64,000 bases of DNA, taken from NCBI RefSeq assembly GCF_014699055.1, contig NZ_JACXAC010000005.1, forward strand, positions 124,001-188,000, read 5' to 3'. The notes beneath the pieces were generated by a model. The model did no database searches. It was not told where the DNA came from and saw nothing but the letters and a program-made list of their open reading frames with translations. Positions within the stretch are counted from its first letter, which is position 1. Each line of letters opens with the position of its first letter. A program made the position numbers and the translations under genes. Below, piece after piece: positions 15,884 through 24,908 of the stretch. This DNA is from Hymenobacter armeniacus. GTDB taxonomy: Bacteria; Bacteroidota; Bacteroidia; Cytophagales; Hymenobacteraceae.

Positions 15884-17896
15884 CTACCGTTTCCCCACCG
15901 CGCCGTTGCCGCTCAGGCCCTCGGCCAGGCGCACGAGGCGCACCAGTTCGGCGCGGTAGCCGTCGGTGTCGGTGCCGCGGGCGTTGTTGGCCAGCTGCTC
16001 GGTGGCGGCCCAGGTGGCGGTGCCGCGCTGCTCGCTCTGGCGCAGCAGCATGCCGAACTGCGCCACGGCGGCGGCAAAGCGGAAGTCGGCTGAGGCCTTT
16101 TCGATGCTCGTTGGCGTACTGGCCAGGGCCTGCGAGAGCAGCTTGCTGGTGCTGCCCTGCGGCTCTTTGTAGCGCAGCTTCACGGTGAGCACCTCGGCAG
16201 TGGCGGGCGCCGGGGTTTTGCCGGTTTGCTGGTATTTCAGGTCGTCGATGAGGGGTTGGGCGCTGCCCACGGGCACCAGTTCATAGAGTGCAGTCACGGT
16301 GTGGCCCGCGCCCAGCTCGCCGGCGTCTTTGCGGTCGTTGTTGAAGTCCTCGGCTTCCAGCAGGCGGTTTTCATAGCCTACCAAGCGGTAGTTGGCCACG
16401 CGGGCGGGGTTGAACTCGATTTGCAGCTTCACGTCCTTGGCCACCGTGAAGAGCGTGCCGCCGAACTGGGCCACCAGCACGCGGCCGGCCTCGTCGAGGT
16501 TGTCGAGGTAGGCATAGTTGCCGTTGCCTTTGTCGGCCAGGGTTTCCATGCGGCTGTCGCGCAGGTTGCCGCGGCCGCAGCCCAGCACCGTCAGGAAAAC
16601 GCCGCTTTCGCGCTGGTCCACAATGAGCTGCTCCATGGCCTTGTCGGAGCTTTCGCCCACGTTAAAGTCGCCGTCGGTGGCCATAATCACGCGGTTGTTG
16701 CCTTCCTTGTTGAAGCTCTGCCGGGCCGTGGAATAGGCCAGGCGCAGGCCCGCGCCACCCGCCGTGGAGCCGCCGGCCTGCAGCCGGTCGATGGCGTCGA
16801 GGATGACCTGGGGCTGCGAGCCAGGCGTGGGCGGCAGCACCAGGCCGGCTGCGCCAGCGTACACCACCAGGGCCACGTGGTCTTGGGGCCGCAGCTGCTT
16901 CACCAGCAGCTTCAGGCCGGCTTGCACCAGGGGCAGGCGGTCGGGGCCATCCATCGAGCCCGATACATCCACCAGAAACACCAGGTTGGCGGGCGGCAGC
17001 TGGGCCGTTTCCACTTTCTTGGCCTGAATGCCGATGCGGGCCAGCTGGTGGGCCGGGTTCCAGGGGCACACGGCCAGCTCGGTGCTGATGCGCACGGGGT
17101 CGGGCGAGGTAGCGGCCGGCGCGGGGTACTCGTAGCGGAAATAGTTCAGCATTTCTTCCACCCGCACGGCGTCGCGCGGGGGCAGCTGGCCTTCGTTGAG
17201 GAAGCGGCGCACGTTGGAGTACGAGGCGTTATCCACGTCGAGCGCGAAGGTGCTGAGCGGGTCCTTCTTGGCCGAGAAAAAGGTGTTTTCCTTCACTTCA
17301 GCATAGGTATCGCCGGCGCCGGCTTCCTTACGGGCGGGCAGCGTGCCGGGGTAGGGGGCGTTGATGGCCACGCCGGCCACGCGTCCGCTCAGCCCGCTGG
17401 CCGGGGCCGCGTACAGGGCGTCGGCGGCAGCCTGGGCCGCTTTCACTTTGCGCTTGGAGGGCATGGGGTTCGAGGCGGGCGCGCTGTACTCGTCGTAGTA
17501 GCCGTAGCCGGTCACCACCACTTCGCTCAGCTGCTTCGTGTCGGCGAAGAGCGCCACGTTCACCACGCTGCTGCCCTCGATGCGCCGCTCCTGCGTTGCG
17601 TATCCGATGCTGATGAATACCAGCGTGGCCGTGCCGGCGTTGGGCACCCGCAGCGAGTAGCGCCCGGCGGCATCGGTGCTGGCGCCGAGCTGCGTGCCCT
17701 TCACCAGCACCGTGGCGCCCGGCAGGGGCTGCTTCGACTGGGCATCCATCACCACGCCGGTAATGGTGCGGGTGCGGGCCGTGTCGGCGGCCAGGGCCGG
17801 CGCAGGGGAGGCCACCTTTGTTTTCTTCTGGGCACAGGCCTGGTCCAGCGGAGCCAGCAACAGCGCGAGCAGGGGCAGCAGCAATAGATTTCTCAT
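15884..17896 (-). CDS. vWA-domain protein with carboxypeptidase-regulatory and SusC-plug-like N-terminus
   Basis: The product is an exported protein of 670 residues (signal MRNLLLLPLLALLLAP). Domains in order are a carboxypeptidase-regulatory-like beta sandwich (about 40-120, GVVMDAQSKQPLPGATV), a SusC/TonB-plug-like stretch (LSEVVVTGYG, then LSGRVAGVAINAP), and the vWF_A N-terminal region (FALDVDNASYSNVRRFLNEG). A vWA domain follows with MIDAS DVSGS at Asp310-Ser314, then a DUF3520-like C-terminus (YfbK family). No barrel follows the plug remnant. Its gene is divergent from an ECF sigma operon 207 bases away, a frequent pairing in this phylum, so it may be a target or partner of that sigma factor. 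The family is sure; the function is unknown. Confidence 0.88.
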   Translation of the reverse strand: MRNLLLLPLLALLLAPLDQACAQKKTKVASPAPALAADTARTRTITGVVMDAQSKQPLPGATVLVKGTQLGASTDAAGRYSLRVPNAGTATLVFISIGYATQERRIEGSSVVNVALFADTKQLSEVVVTGYGYYDEYSAPASNPMPSKRKVKAAQAAADALYAAPASGLSGRVAGVAINAPYPGTLPARKEAGAGDTYAEVKENTFFSAKKDPLSTFALDVDNASYSNVRRFLNEGQLPPRDAVRVEEMLNYFRYEYPAPAATSPDPVRISTELAVCPWNPAHQLARIGIQAKKVETAQLPPANLVFLVDVSGSMDGPDRLPLVQAGLKLLVKQLRPQDHVALVVYAGAAGLVLPPTPGSQPQVILDAIDRLQAGGSTAGGAGLRLAYSTARQSFNKEGNNRVIMATDGDFNVGESSDKAMEQLIVDQRESGVFLTVLGCGRGNLRDSRMETLADKGNGNYAYLDNLDEAGRVLVAQFGGTLFTVAKDVKLQIEFNPARVANYRLVGYENRLLEAEDFNNDRKDAGELGAGHTVTALYELVPVGSAQPLIDDLKYQQTGKTPAPATAEVLTVKLRYKEPQGSTSKLLSQALASTPTSIEKASADFRFAAAVAQFGMLLRQSEQRGTATWAATEQLANNARGTDTDGYRAELVRLVRLAEGLSGNGAVGKR

Positions 17897-18103
17897 GACA
17901 GCAAGCGGGGGTTAGGTGAAACTTGCTGATTTGATGCAGGGCCGCGGAGGATTGCACACGGGCCAATCACCATTCAGCTTCGGGGGCCCGCTGGCAGCCA
18001 CGTCCGTAAGTCGATTTCGGGCCACGGGAACCGGGCCGCGGGCAACGGTGTCGAAACAGCACCGTTGGCGCACTCGGCAAAACGGTCCTAACTTCCCAGC
18101 GCC

Positions 18104-18793
18104 ATGTTCTTCCGCCGCGCCAAACCGTCTGCTGCCGCTGCCCCGCTCTCCGACCAGGAGCTGCTGGCCCGCTACCGCGCGCACGGCAACGTGGCCGACC
18201 TCGGCCTGCTCTACGACCGGTACCTGCCCGAGGCTTTCGCCGTGTGCCGCCGCTACCTAGCCCCGCCCGACGAAGACGCCCAGGACGCCGCCATGCAGCT
18301 GTTTGAGCACTTGGTGAAGGTGCTGCGCACCCACGCGCCCGACAACTTCCCGGCCTGGCTGCACACCACTGCCCGCAACCACTGCCTGATGCAGCTGCGG
18401 GCTCGCAAGCGTGGCGGCCCCAGCGCCGGCCCGCTCATGGTGAGCTTTCCCGATGCCACCGATGTGGAAACGGCCGGCGCCCGGCATCTGCTGGACGAGG
18501 AAGCCGCCGCCGAGGACGCCGAGGAAACCGAAATCCGCCTGCAAAGCGTGGAAGCGGCCCTGGCCCAGCTCCCACCGGCCCAGCGCCTCTGCCTCGAATT
18601 ATTTTACCTGCAAAAGAAGTGCTACCGCGACATCGCCACCGAAACTGGCCTCGAACTGAACCTGGTGCGCAGCCACCTGCAAAACGGCAAGCGCATGCTG
18701 CGCCGCCAGTTGGAGCCGCCCGCGCCCTCCAAGCCCGCCGCCGCGCCCACGCTTCCTACCTCCGATAACAACCCGCTCCATGTCGCCCGCTGA
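18104..18793 (+). CDS. ECF-type RNA polymerase sigma factor
   Basis: The product has 229 residues from the ATG at 18104. Region 2 is recognisable in LLYDRYLPEAFAVCRRYL, DAAMQLFEHLVKVL and FPAWLHTTARNHCLMQLRA, and region 4 in LPPAQRLCLELFYLQKKCYR ... IATETGLELNLVRSHLQNGK. A slightly long acidic linker (about 120-150) joins them. The 3' end overlaps the anti-sigma gene by 14 bases, so the two are co-expressed. The vWA chimera gene is divergent upstream. The Cys in the region 4 helix (QKKC) is noteworthy but common in this subgroup. Confidence 0.88.
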   Translation: MFFRRAKPSAAAAPLSDQELLARYRAHGNVADLGLLYDRYLPEAFAVCRRYLAPPDEDAQDAAMQLFEHLVKVLRTHAPDNFPAWLHTTARNHCLMQLRARKRGGPSAGPLMVSFPDATDVETAGARHLLDEEAAAEDAEETEIRLQSVEAALAQLPPAQRLCLELFYLQKKCYRDIATETGLELNLVRSHLQNGKRMLRRQLEPPAPSKPAAAPTLPTSDNNPLHVAR

Positions 18794-19931
18794 TTCGCCT
18801 TTTGCCCAGCTGCCCGCACCCGGCCCGCACCCGGCCACGGCGGAGCTGCGCGCCTACGCGGCCGGCACGCTGCCGCCCGCCGAGGAGCACCGCCTCGAAG
18901 CCCACCTGTTGGACTGCGAGCGCTGCGCCGAGCTGGTGGAAGGCTTCGCGATGACCGACGCGCCCACCACCGACCGCGCCGTGGCCGAGCTGCGCACCCG
19001 CCTGCAGGCCCGCCTCGGCACCACCGCGCCAGAACCCGTGGCTACGCAGTGGGCCTGGCCCCGCATTGCCGCTGCTGCCGCCATGCTGGCCGTGGTGGGA
19101 GGGGGCATCTGGGGCTGGCAGCACCAGGCGGTAGGGCCGCCGGCCGGCACCGTCCGCCAGGAAATCATCGTTTCCGCGCCGGCCGCCCCGGCGCCGCCTG
19201 TAGCCGTGGCTCCCCAACCCAAGAAGTTGGAGCCGGCGGCAACGCCTGCTCCCGCGGCCTCTGCCGCAACCGACTATGCCGCTGTGGCCCCCGCCGCACC
19301 GCGCCGCCCGGCCCGGCTTCGCACGGCCCCGAAGCCGACTGCTCCCGCGGTGCGGACCGATGGCTTTCTTGCCAGTTCGGCCGCGAAGACGGCTGCGGTG
19401 GCAGCCCGTGCGCAGCCGGCCAGTGCGCCAGTTGTGGCCGCCGAAGCTGCGGCCGACGAGCAGACGGCCCCGCCCGCGGCCAGCGCCGGGTGGGCCGCGG
19501 CCGAAGAAAAGGCTGCCCCCCCTGACACCGCCGCAGCGAGCAAAGCGGAAAACATGGAGCTGGGAGCGCCCGCTAAAAAAGCGAAAAGCATTGTCGCCGA
19601 CGTGGCCGCGGCGCGGGTTCGAAACACGCCCATGGCCACTGTGGCCATCAACCCGGCGCCGGTGGGCGGCACGCCGGCGTTTCGGTCTTACCTACGCCGT
19701 GAGGCCGCTGAATTTGAGCCCGAAAAGGGGCCCAGCATGAACGGCAGCGTGTATGTGAAGTTCACCGTGGGCGCCGACGGCAAAGTGAGCGACCTGAAAG
19801 TGACCCGCGGCCTCCGCGACGACTACGACGCCGAGGCCCTGCGCATCGTGTGCGACGGCCCGGCCTGGCAGCCGGGCATTGCCGGGGGCCGCCGAGCCGC
19901 CCTGCCCATGGAAGTAATCGTGCCGTTTTAG
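18780..19931 (+). CDS. Zinc-finger anti-sigma factor with TonB C-terminal domain
   Basis: This 383-residue membrane protein is expected to hold the ECF sigma factor encoded just upstream. An N-terminal zf-HC2 motif is clear: His42-x3-Cys46-x2-Cys49 (AHLLDCERC). One transmembrane helix follows (PRIAAAAAMLAVVGGGIWGW, about 94-113), then a roughly 170-residue Ala/Pro/Lys-rich periplasmic linker. A TonB C-terminal-like domain closes the protein (GSVYVKFTVGADGKVSDLKV ... LPMEVIVPF). The linker plus TonB-like end suggests the protein could touch an outer-membrane partner and so sense envelope state directly. The overlap with the sigma gene supports coupling. It is convergent with the S33 hydrolase gene, only 26 bases apart. 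Confidence 0.87.
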   Translation: MSPADSPFAQLPAPGPHPATAELRAYAAGTLPPAEEHRLEAHLLDCERCAELVEGFAMTDAPTTDRAVAELRTRLQARLGTTAPEPVATQWAWPRIAAAAAMLAVVGGGIWGWQHQAVGPPAGTVRQEIIVSAPAAPAPPVAVAPQPKKLEPAATPAPAASAATDYAAVAPAAPRRPARLRTAPKPTAPAVRTDGFLASSAAKTAAVAARAQPASAPVVAAEAAADEQTAPPAASAGWAAAEEKAAPPDTAAASKAENMELGAPAKKAKSIVADVAAARVRNTPMATVAINPAPVGGTPAFRSYLRREAAEFEPEKGPSMNGSVYVKFTVGADGKVSDLKVTRGLRDDYDAEALRIVCDGPAWQPGIAGGRRAALPMEVIVPF

Positions 19932-19957
19932 TCGTGGCGCGGCCGGCAGCGTCGGCG

Positions 19958-21040
19958 CTACAGCTCGGCGCCTGGTTTCACGGTGCCGGCGTCGACTGAT
20001 TTCAGGAAGGTGAGCAGGCCTTTGAAGTAGGTTTGCTGGTCGTCGTACATGCTCATGTGGCTGCCTTCGGGGCAGATGAGGGAATTGCCGCGCTGCACCT
20101 TGGTGGCAATCATGCGCATGTGAGCTGGGTCCATGGTGTCGTGCTTGCCGCCGATGCTGAGCACCGGCACGCTGAGCTTGGGCAGGTCGGGCACCCGGTT
20201 CCAGTTCACCAGCTTGCCCGAAATACCGAACTCGCTGGGGCCCTGCATGGTCACGTACAGCGACTGGTTGAGCTTGCTCATGGCGCGGGTCACGGGCTCG
20301 GGGTTGGGCACGATGCGGCACAGGTGCTCGGCGTAGAAGTTGGGTTCGAGCAGGCCCATGTAGCGCGGGTTGCTGAAATCCTTTTTGGCCTCAATCTGCC
20401 GGATTTCGGCCAGCACCTCGGGCTTCATCTGCTTGGCCAGCACCTCGTCGGCGTAGCGGCCGTAGTCGGGGCAGCTCATCATCATGTTCGAGATGATGAG
20501 GCCTTTGAGGTTCTGCTGGTACTTGAAGGCGTATTCGGCGGCCAGGATGCCGCCCCAGCTGTGGCCCAGCACGTAAAAGTTGTCCTTGGTCAGGTTCAGG
20601 GCCTGGCGCACCTGCTCCACTTCTTCCACGTAGCGCGGCAGGCTCCACATGGCGGTGTCCTTCGGGTTGTCGGAGTTGCCGCAGCCCAACTGGTCGTAGT
20701 AGATGAACTCGATGCCCTCCTGGGGCAGAAAGTTTTCGAAGCACTCGAAATACTCGTGCGTGGCGCCGGGCCCGCCGTTGAGCAGCAGCACTTTGATTTT
20801 GGGGTTGTTGCCGAAGGTTTTGGTCCAGACGTTGAACTTGCCCTTGGGCGTGCTGATGGGAATGACCCGCACGCCGCCGTCCTGCACGCCGGTTTCGGTG
20901 GGCGCGAAGTAGGAAGCCACCGCAGGGGCGGCCGGCGTGGCCGTGTCGATTTCGCCTGGGCTTTTGGGCTGGTTGCAGCCGGCAAAAAGTAGGGCGCTGA
21001 GCAGCGCGGCGGAGGTACGCAAGGAGCGGAAAGCAGGCAT
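19958..21040 (-). CDS. Proline iminopeptidase-like alpha/beta hydrolase lipoprotein (S33)
   Basis: The product has 360 residues from the ATG at 21038-21040, chosen because it yields a lipoprotein signal (LLSALLFAGC, acylated Cys). The catalytic triad elements of an S33 peptidase are visible: oxyanion motif NGGPGA, nucleophile elbow GHSWGG, acid in GGKHDTMDP and histidine in EGSHMSMY. The NGGPGATHEYF segment and YYDQLGCGNSD are typical of tricorn-interacting-factor F1-type proline iminopeptidases. It likely removes N-terminal proline from peptides in the periplasm. Longer upstream reading in the same frame has no sensible signal sequence. Confidence 0.88.
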   Translation of the reverse strand: MPAFRSLRTSAALLSALLFAGCNQPKSPGEIDTATPAAPAVASYFAPTETGVQDGGVRVIPISTPKGKFNVWTKTFGNNPKIKVLLLNGGPGATHEYFECFENFLPQEGIEFIYYDQLGCGNSDNPKDTAMWSLPRYVEEVEQVRQALNLTKDNFYVLGHSWGGILAAEYAFKYQQNLKGLIISNMMMSCPDYGRYADEVLAKQMKPEVLAEIRQIEAKKDFSNPRYMGLLEPNFYAEHLCRIVPNPEPVTRAMSKLNQSLYVTMQGPSEFGISGKLVNWNRVPDLPKLSVPVLSIGGKHDTMDPAHMRMIATKVQRGNSLICPEGSHMSMYDDQQTYFKGLLTFLKSVDAGTVKPGAEL

Positions 21041-21169
21041 ATGCACAAGCGAAGGGTTAGCAGGATTCGCTGCCGGAACCGTGCCCGGCAATCTCGGCGA
21101 AAGGTAGCCTAAACCAGCTACTTGCGCTATTCCGGCCTCACACTTTTCGCATACGCGCCCTATACGACG

Positions 21170-21205
21170 ACGGCCGCGCCGCCTCCAGAGAAGCAGCGCG
21201 GCCGT
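21170..21205. repeat. 10-bp stem hairpin between two minus-strand genes
   Basis: ACGGCCGCGC (21170-21179) and GCGCGGCCGT (21196-21205) form a perfect stem with a 16-base loop. It lies downstream of the dodecin gene on the minus strand and may end its transcript, although there is no T-run. Confidence 0.45.
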
Positions 21206-21259
21206 CAGGCAATCATTCGCAAGCCGTTGAGCCGGGTGGCCGCTCAACGAAAAGGGCCC

Positions 21260-21634
21260 CTAGCCCGAGTAACCGCCGCCGCTTTCGGGCTCGGTGGCGC
21301 TGCCGCCGGGCTCCACGTCGAGCGTGGGCTTGGCCAGGAAATCGACGTGGCTGTAGTCGGGCGCGCCGTTGCCGGCGGGCTCGGGGGCCTCGTCGAAGGT
21401 GCGCTCGATTTCGCTCAGGTCAAAGCCCTCTACCGGCGTGCCGAAGCTCACCTTGGCCGTGATGCGGTACTCCACAATGCGGTTGTCGCGCACTTTGCAG
21501 CTCTGGTCTTTGATGTAGATGGACGAAATGTTGGGCACCGACGTGCTCAGGCTCTGCACGGCGCGCTGCAGGGCGTCCTCGAAGCTTTTGTCGGATGAGG
21601 CGAGGATTTCGATGACTTGTTTGATGGAAGACAT
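21260..21634 (-). CDS. Dodecin-family flavin-binding protein with long C-terminal tail
   Basis: The first about 70 residues (MSSIKQVIEILASSDKSFED ... ALQRAVQSLSTSVPNISSIY ... KVRDNRIVEYRITAKVSFG) match dodecin, a small protein that forms hollow dodecamers storing flavin or coenzyme A. Dodecins usually have 65-75 residues. This one has 124, with an acidic, Gly/Ser-rich tail (FDEAPEPAGNGAPDYSHVDF, then PGGSATEPESGGGYSG). The start at 21632-21634 fits the family; upstream codons in frame are not conserved-looking. It is divergent from fumC. The family call is firm for the N-terminal part only. Confidence 0.82.
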   Translation of the reverse strand: MSSIKQVIEILASSDKSFEDALQRAVQSLSTSVPNISSIYIKDQSCKVRDNRIVEYRITAKVSFGTPVEGFDLSEIERTFDEAPEPAGNGAPDYSHVDFLAKPTLDVEPGGSATEPESGGGYSG

Positions 21635-21781
21635 GCGGAAGAAGTGGTTCTGTGATGGGTGGAGGTGCCGAGCGCCTGCACGAGCCGTCGGCTTTTGTTG
21701 ATTTCTGGTAATTCCCTGTACGCGGGAAGTCATTTGGCAGCTATTTCGGTTGAGAATAAAAGCGGCCGTTACGCGGCGGTG

Positions 21782-21789
21782 TACTTTTG
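21782..21789 (+). promoter_or_regulatory. Candidate -7 element TACTTTTG for fumC
   Basis: TACTTTTG matches the Bacteroidota -7 consensus TAnnTTTG and lies 59 bases before the fumC start. No TTTG/TTG at the expected spacing upstream is seen, so this is tentative. Confidence 0.3.
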
Positions 21790-21848
21790 CGCACCGTTCC
21801 GGCCCGAGCCCGCACGTTCGCACATCCACTAACCAGCACATTCAACGA

Positions 21849-23243
21849 ATGGATTTCCGCACCGAAAAGGACACCATGGGCACCGTGCAGGTGCCTGCTA
21901 CCGCGTACTGGGGCGCCCAGACCCAGCGCTCCATCGAGAATTTCCCCATTGCCCAGGACATCAACCGGATGCCCAAGGAAATCATCGCCGCCTTCGCGTA
22001 CCTCAAGAAAGCCGCGGCCTTCACCAACCGCGACGCGGGCGTGCTGCCCGCCGAAAAAGCCGAGCTGATTGGCAAGGTGTGCGACGAAATTCTGGCCGGC
22101 CAGCTCGCCGACTCGTTTCCGCTGGTGGTGTGGCAAACGGGCTCGGGCACGCAGAGCAACATGAACGTGAACGAGGTGATTGCCTACCGCGGCCACGTGC
22201 TGCAGGGCGGCCAGCTCACCGACGAGAAGAAAGTGTTGGCCCCCAACGACGACGTGAACAAGAGCCAAAGCTCGAACGACACGTTCCCGACGGCCATGCA
22301 CATCGCGGCCTACAAAATCTTGGTCGAGACCACCATTCCGGGCATCGAAAAGCTGCGCGACGCCTTGAAAAAGAAGTCCGAAGACTTCATGCACATCGTC
22401 AAAATCGGCCGCACGCACTTCATGGACGCCACGCCGCTCACGCTGGGCCAGGAGTTTTCGGGCTACGTGAGCCAGCTCGACCACGGCCTGCGCGCCATCA
22501 AGAACACGCTGGCCCACCTGAGCGAGCTGGCCCTGGGCGGCACCGCCGTGGGCACGGGCATCAACACGCCCAAAGGCTACGCCGAGAACGTGGCCAAGCA
22601 CATTGCCGACCTCACCAAGCTGCCCTTCGTCACGGCCGAAAACAAGTTTGAGGCCCTGGCCGCCCACGACGCCATCGTGGAAGCCCACGGCGCCCTCAAG
22701 ACCATGGCCGTGAGCCTGATGAAAATCGCCAACGACATCCGCATGCTCAGCTCGGGCCCGCGCGCCGGCATCGGCGAAATCGACATTCCCGACAACGAGC
22801 CCGGCTCCAGCATCATGCCCGGCAAGGTGAACCCCACCCAATGCGAGGCCATGACGATGGTGGCGGCCCAGGTGATGGGCAACGACGTGGCCATCACCGT
22901 GGGCGGCTCCATGGGCCACTTCGAGCTGAACGTGTTCAAACCGGTGATGATTTACAACTTCCTGCACTCGGCCCGCCTCATCGGCGACGTGTGCGTGAGC
23001 TTCACCGACAAGTGCGCCGTGGGCATCGAGCCCATCAAAGCCAACATCAAGAAGCACGTCGACAGCAGCCTGATGCTCGTCACGGCCCTAAACCCGCACA
23101 TCGGCTACTACAAAGCCGCCGAAATTGCCCAGACGGCCCACAAAAACGGCTCGACGCTGAAGGAAACCGCCCTCAAACTCGGCTACGTGACCGAAGCCCA
23201 GTTCGATGAGTGGCTGAAGCCCGAGGAGATGGTGGGCATGTAA
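21849..23243 (+). CDS. fumC: Class II fumarate hydratase
   Basis: This enzyme of the tricarboxylic acid cycle interconverts fumarate and L-malate in the cytoplasm without an iron-sulfur cluster. It has 464 residues from the ATG at 21849; the family N-terminus ([15 protein letters not shown], then YWGAQTQRS) begins right there. Diagnostic stretches are [45 protein letters not shown] and the superfamily signature [13 protein letters not shown]. Length and composition are standard. A degenerate REP and a terminator follow. Confidence 0.97.
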   Translation: MDFRTEKDTMGTVQVPATAYWGAQTQRSIENFPIAQDINRMPKEIIAAFAYLKKAAAFTNRDAGVLPAEKAELIGKVCDEILAGQLADSFPLVVWQTGSGTQSNMNVNEVIAYRGHVLQGGQLTDEKKVLAPNDDVNKSQSSNDTFPTAMHIAAYKILVETTIPGIEKLRDALKKKSEDFMHIVKIGRTHFMDATPLTLGQEFSGYVSQLDHGLRAIKNTLAHLSELALGGTAVGTGINTPKGYAENVAKHIADLTKLPFVTAENKFEALAAHDAIVEAHGALKTMAVSLMKIANDIRMLSSGPRAGIGEIDIPDNEPGSSIMPGKVNPTQCEAMTMVAAQVMGNDVAITVGGSMGHFELNVFKPVMIYNFLHSARLIGDVCVSFTDKCAVGIEPIKANIKKHVDSSLMLVTALNPHIGYYKAAEIAQTAHKNGSTLKETALKLGYVTEAQFDEWLKPEEMVGM

Positions 23244-23259
23244 TTGCCTTCCTAGTACT

Positions 23260-23296
23260 GTCATCCTGAGCGGAGCGAAGGACCTTTCAGGATGAC
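23260..23296. repeat. Short/degenerate GTCATCCTGAGC-type palindrome
   Basis: GTCATCCTGA (23260-23269) and TCAGGATGAC (23287-23296) enclose GCGGAGCGAAGGACCTT, the first half of the family core seen at 15769. It looks like a collapsed copy that has lost one inner arm. Confidence 0.65.
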
Positions 23297-23306
23297 GGCC
23301 GAATTG

Positions 23307-23346
23307 AAAGCCGCCTTTCCGTTCCGGAAGGGCGGCTTTTCTTTTT
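23307..23346 (+). terminator. Intrinsic terminator after fumC
   Basis: The stem AAAGCCGCC/GGCGGCTTT has an inner TTCC/GGAA extension and is followed by a T-rich tract, between fumC and the GNAT gene. Confidence 0.75.
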
Positions 23347-23367
23347 TCCCAGCATCTTTGCCATCCA

Positions 23368-23961
23368 ATGGATTTCTCTGCCAACCTCGTTCTCGAAAAC
23401 AACCGGGCCCGCCTGCGCCCCTTGGAAGTCGGCGATTTTGAGGCCCTCAAAGCCGTGGCCTTCGACGCCGACCTGTGGAAGTACACCCTCACGCGCGGCG
23501 ACGACGCCGTGAGCCTGGCCGCCTACATCCGCCAGGCGCTGGAAGCCCGCGAGCAGGGCTTGCGCTACCCCTTTGTCATCATCGACCGCGAAACCGGGGA
23601 ACTGGCCGGCAGCACCAGCTACTACAACGACGTGGCCGCCGACCGGCGCCTGAGCATCGGCTACACCTGGGTGGGCACCAAATTTCAGCGTTCGGGCCTG
23701 AACCGGGCCTGCAAGCACCTGCTGCTGTGTCACGCGTTTGGGCAGCTGGGCTACGAGCGGGTGGAGCTCGAAACCGACGCGCGCAACCACAAGTCGCGCA
23801 CGGCCATGGCCCGCATGGGCGCCACCGAGGAAGGCACGCTGCGCAGCCACCGCCCCACGCAGGGCGGCATTCGGCGCGACACAGTCATTTTCAGCGTCAT
23901 CAAGCCGGACTGGTCGGAGCTGCGGCAGTCGGTTTTTCAGCCGTTTGAAGCCCGTGGCTGA
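23368..23961 (+). CDS. GNAT N-acetyltransferase (RimJ/RimL-like)
   Basis: This 197-residue acetyl-CoA-dependent acyltransferase is of the type that modifies protein N-termini or small amines. It starts with the strand NRARLRPLEVGDFEALKAVA. It also shows the GNAT core FVIIDRETGELAGSTSYYND, the acetyl-CoA-binding stretch GYTWVGTKFQRSGLNRACK and the late motif RVELETDARNHKSRTAMARM. The end overlaps the GTG start of the next gene by 8 bases, suggesting an operon with diacylglycerol kinase. The substrate is unknown. Confidence 0.88.
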   Translation: MDFSANLVLENNRARLRPLEVGDFEALKAVAFDADLWKYTLTRGDDAVSLAAYIRQALEAREQGLRYPFVIIDRETGELAGSTSYYNDVAADRRLSIGYTWVGTKFQRSGLNRACKHLLLCHAFGQLGYERVELETDARNHKSRTAMARMGATEEGTLRSHRPTQGGIRRDTVIFSVIKPDWSELRQSVFQPFEARG

Positions 23962-24361
23962 GCCGGCCCAACCCGGCTCCGGCCGCCTGCGCCCGCCCGA
24001 GGGGCTGTGGCGCCGCCGCGTGGCCAGCTTCGGCCACGCCTTTCGGGGCGTGTGGGCGGCGCTGGGCTCGGAGGTGCACCTGCGGTTTCACGCCGTGGCC
24101 ACGGCGGTGGTGACGGGGCTGGGGTTCTACTGCGGCATTTCGCGCCTCGAATGGGCCCTGGTGGCCATTTCGGTGGCCTGCGTGTGGGCCGCCGAGCTGA
24201 TGAACACGGCCATCGAAGCCCTCACCGACCTGGCCTCGCCCGACTTCCACCCGCTGGCCGGCAAGGCCAAGGACGTGGCCGCCGGTGCCGTGCTGCTGGC
24301 CGCGCTGGGCGCCGTGGTGGTGGGCGCGCTGGTGTTTGGGCCCTACGTGTTTGGGCGCTAG
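23954..24361 (+). CDS. Diacylglycerol/undecaprenol kinase family protein
   Basis: This small integral-membrane kinase phosphorylates diacylglycerol or undecaprenol for lipid recycling. The start is the GTG at 23954, which gives 135 residues; no ATG occurs before the conserved core. The family motif is present as WAAELMNTAIEALTDL, with SFGHAFRGVWAALGSEVHLR before it and HPLAGKAKDVAAGAVLLAAL after it. The order of three hydrophobic helices matches DgkA. It is translationally coupled to the GNAT gene by overlap. Confidence 0.87.
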   Translation: MAEPAQPGSGRLRPPEGLWRRRVASFGHAFRGVWAALGSEVHLRFHAVATAVVTGLGFYCGISRLEWALVAISVACVWAAELMNTAIEALTDLASPDFHPLAGKAKDVAAGAVLLAALGAVVVGALVFGPYVFGR

Positions 24362-24449
24362 CCCCCGGCCGCACCTGAACCATTGCGGGCAGCGGGCGTA
24401 CCCATAAGCGGCTTGCCCATTCCGGGCCCTCATCTTTTTCTCTTTTCCC

Positions 24450-24908
24450 ATGCGCCTGCTTTATCTCGCCGCTTCTTTGTTGCTGACCTCGGCCTGCGCC
24501 CACCAGCAGGTGAGCGTGACCAACCCCACCACGCCGCCCGCCACCGGCCAGGTGAACGGCCCGGCCACGCCCGCGCCCACCAGCGCCAACACCGTGGACC
24601 CCGTGCCCGCCCGCGTGGCCGAATCGGACACCACGGCCCGCCCGCGCTGGCTGAAAGACCGCATTGCGGCCGTGCTGGCTGAGCGCAAGCGCAACCCCAT
24701 CACCCGCATTCTGCGTTACCGCTACGGCGGCCAAACGGTGTATTACATCTCGGCCCCGTGCTGCGACCAATACTCCAACGTATTCGACACCAAAGGCAAG
24801 CTCATTTGCCAGCCCGACGGCGGCATCACCGGCAAGGGCGACGGCAAGTGCCCCGACTTCGACAAAAACAAAACCGACGAAAAACTGGTCTGGCAAGACC
24901 CGAGATAG
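24450..24908 (+). CDS. Small lipoprotein, DUF6970-like
   Basis: The product has 152 residues with a lipoprotein signal (MRLLYLAASLLLTSAC). A Pro/Thr-rich spacer leads to a compact domain beginning ARPRWLKDRIAAVLAERKRN, with YRYGGQTVYYISAPCCDQYS and ICQPDGGITGKGDGKC. The CCDQ and GGITGxGDGxC motifs are those I associate with DUF6970 of Bacteroidota. The paired cysteines suggest disulfides or metal binding in the periplasm. The function is unknown. Confidence 0.75.
   Translation: MRLLYLAASLLLTSACAHQQVSVTNPTTPPATGQVNGPATPAPTSANTVDPVPARVAESDTTARPRWLKDRIAAVLAERKRNPITRILRYRYGGQTVYYISAPCCDQYSNVFDTKGKLICQPDGGITGKGDGKCPDFDKNKTDEKLVWQDPR

Noticed and set aside
16226..17887. 553-codon open frame on the plus strand
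   Set aside because: Mirror of the vWA gene; its His/Gly/Val-rich product is typical of antisense frames in G+C-rich genes.
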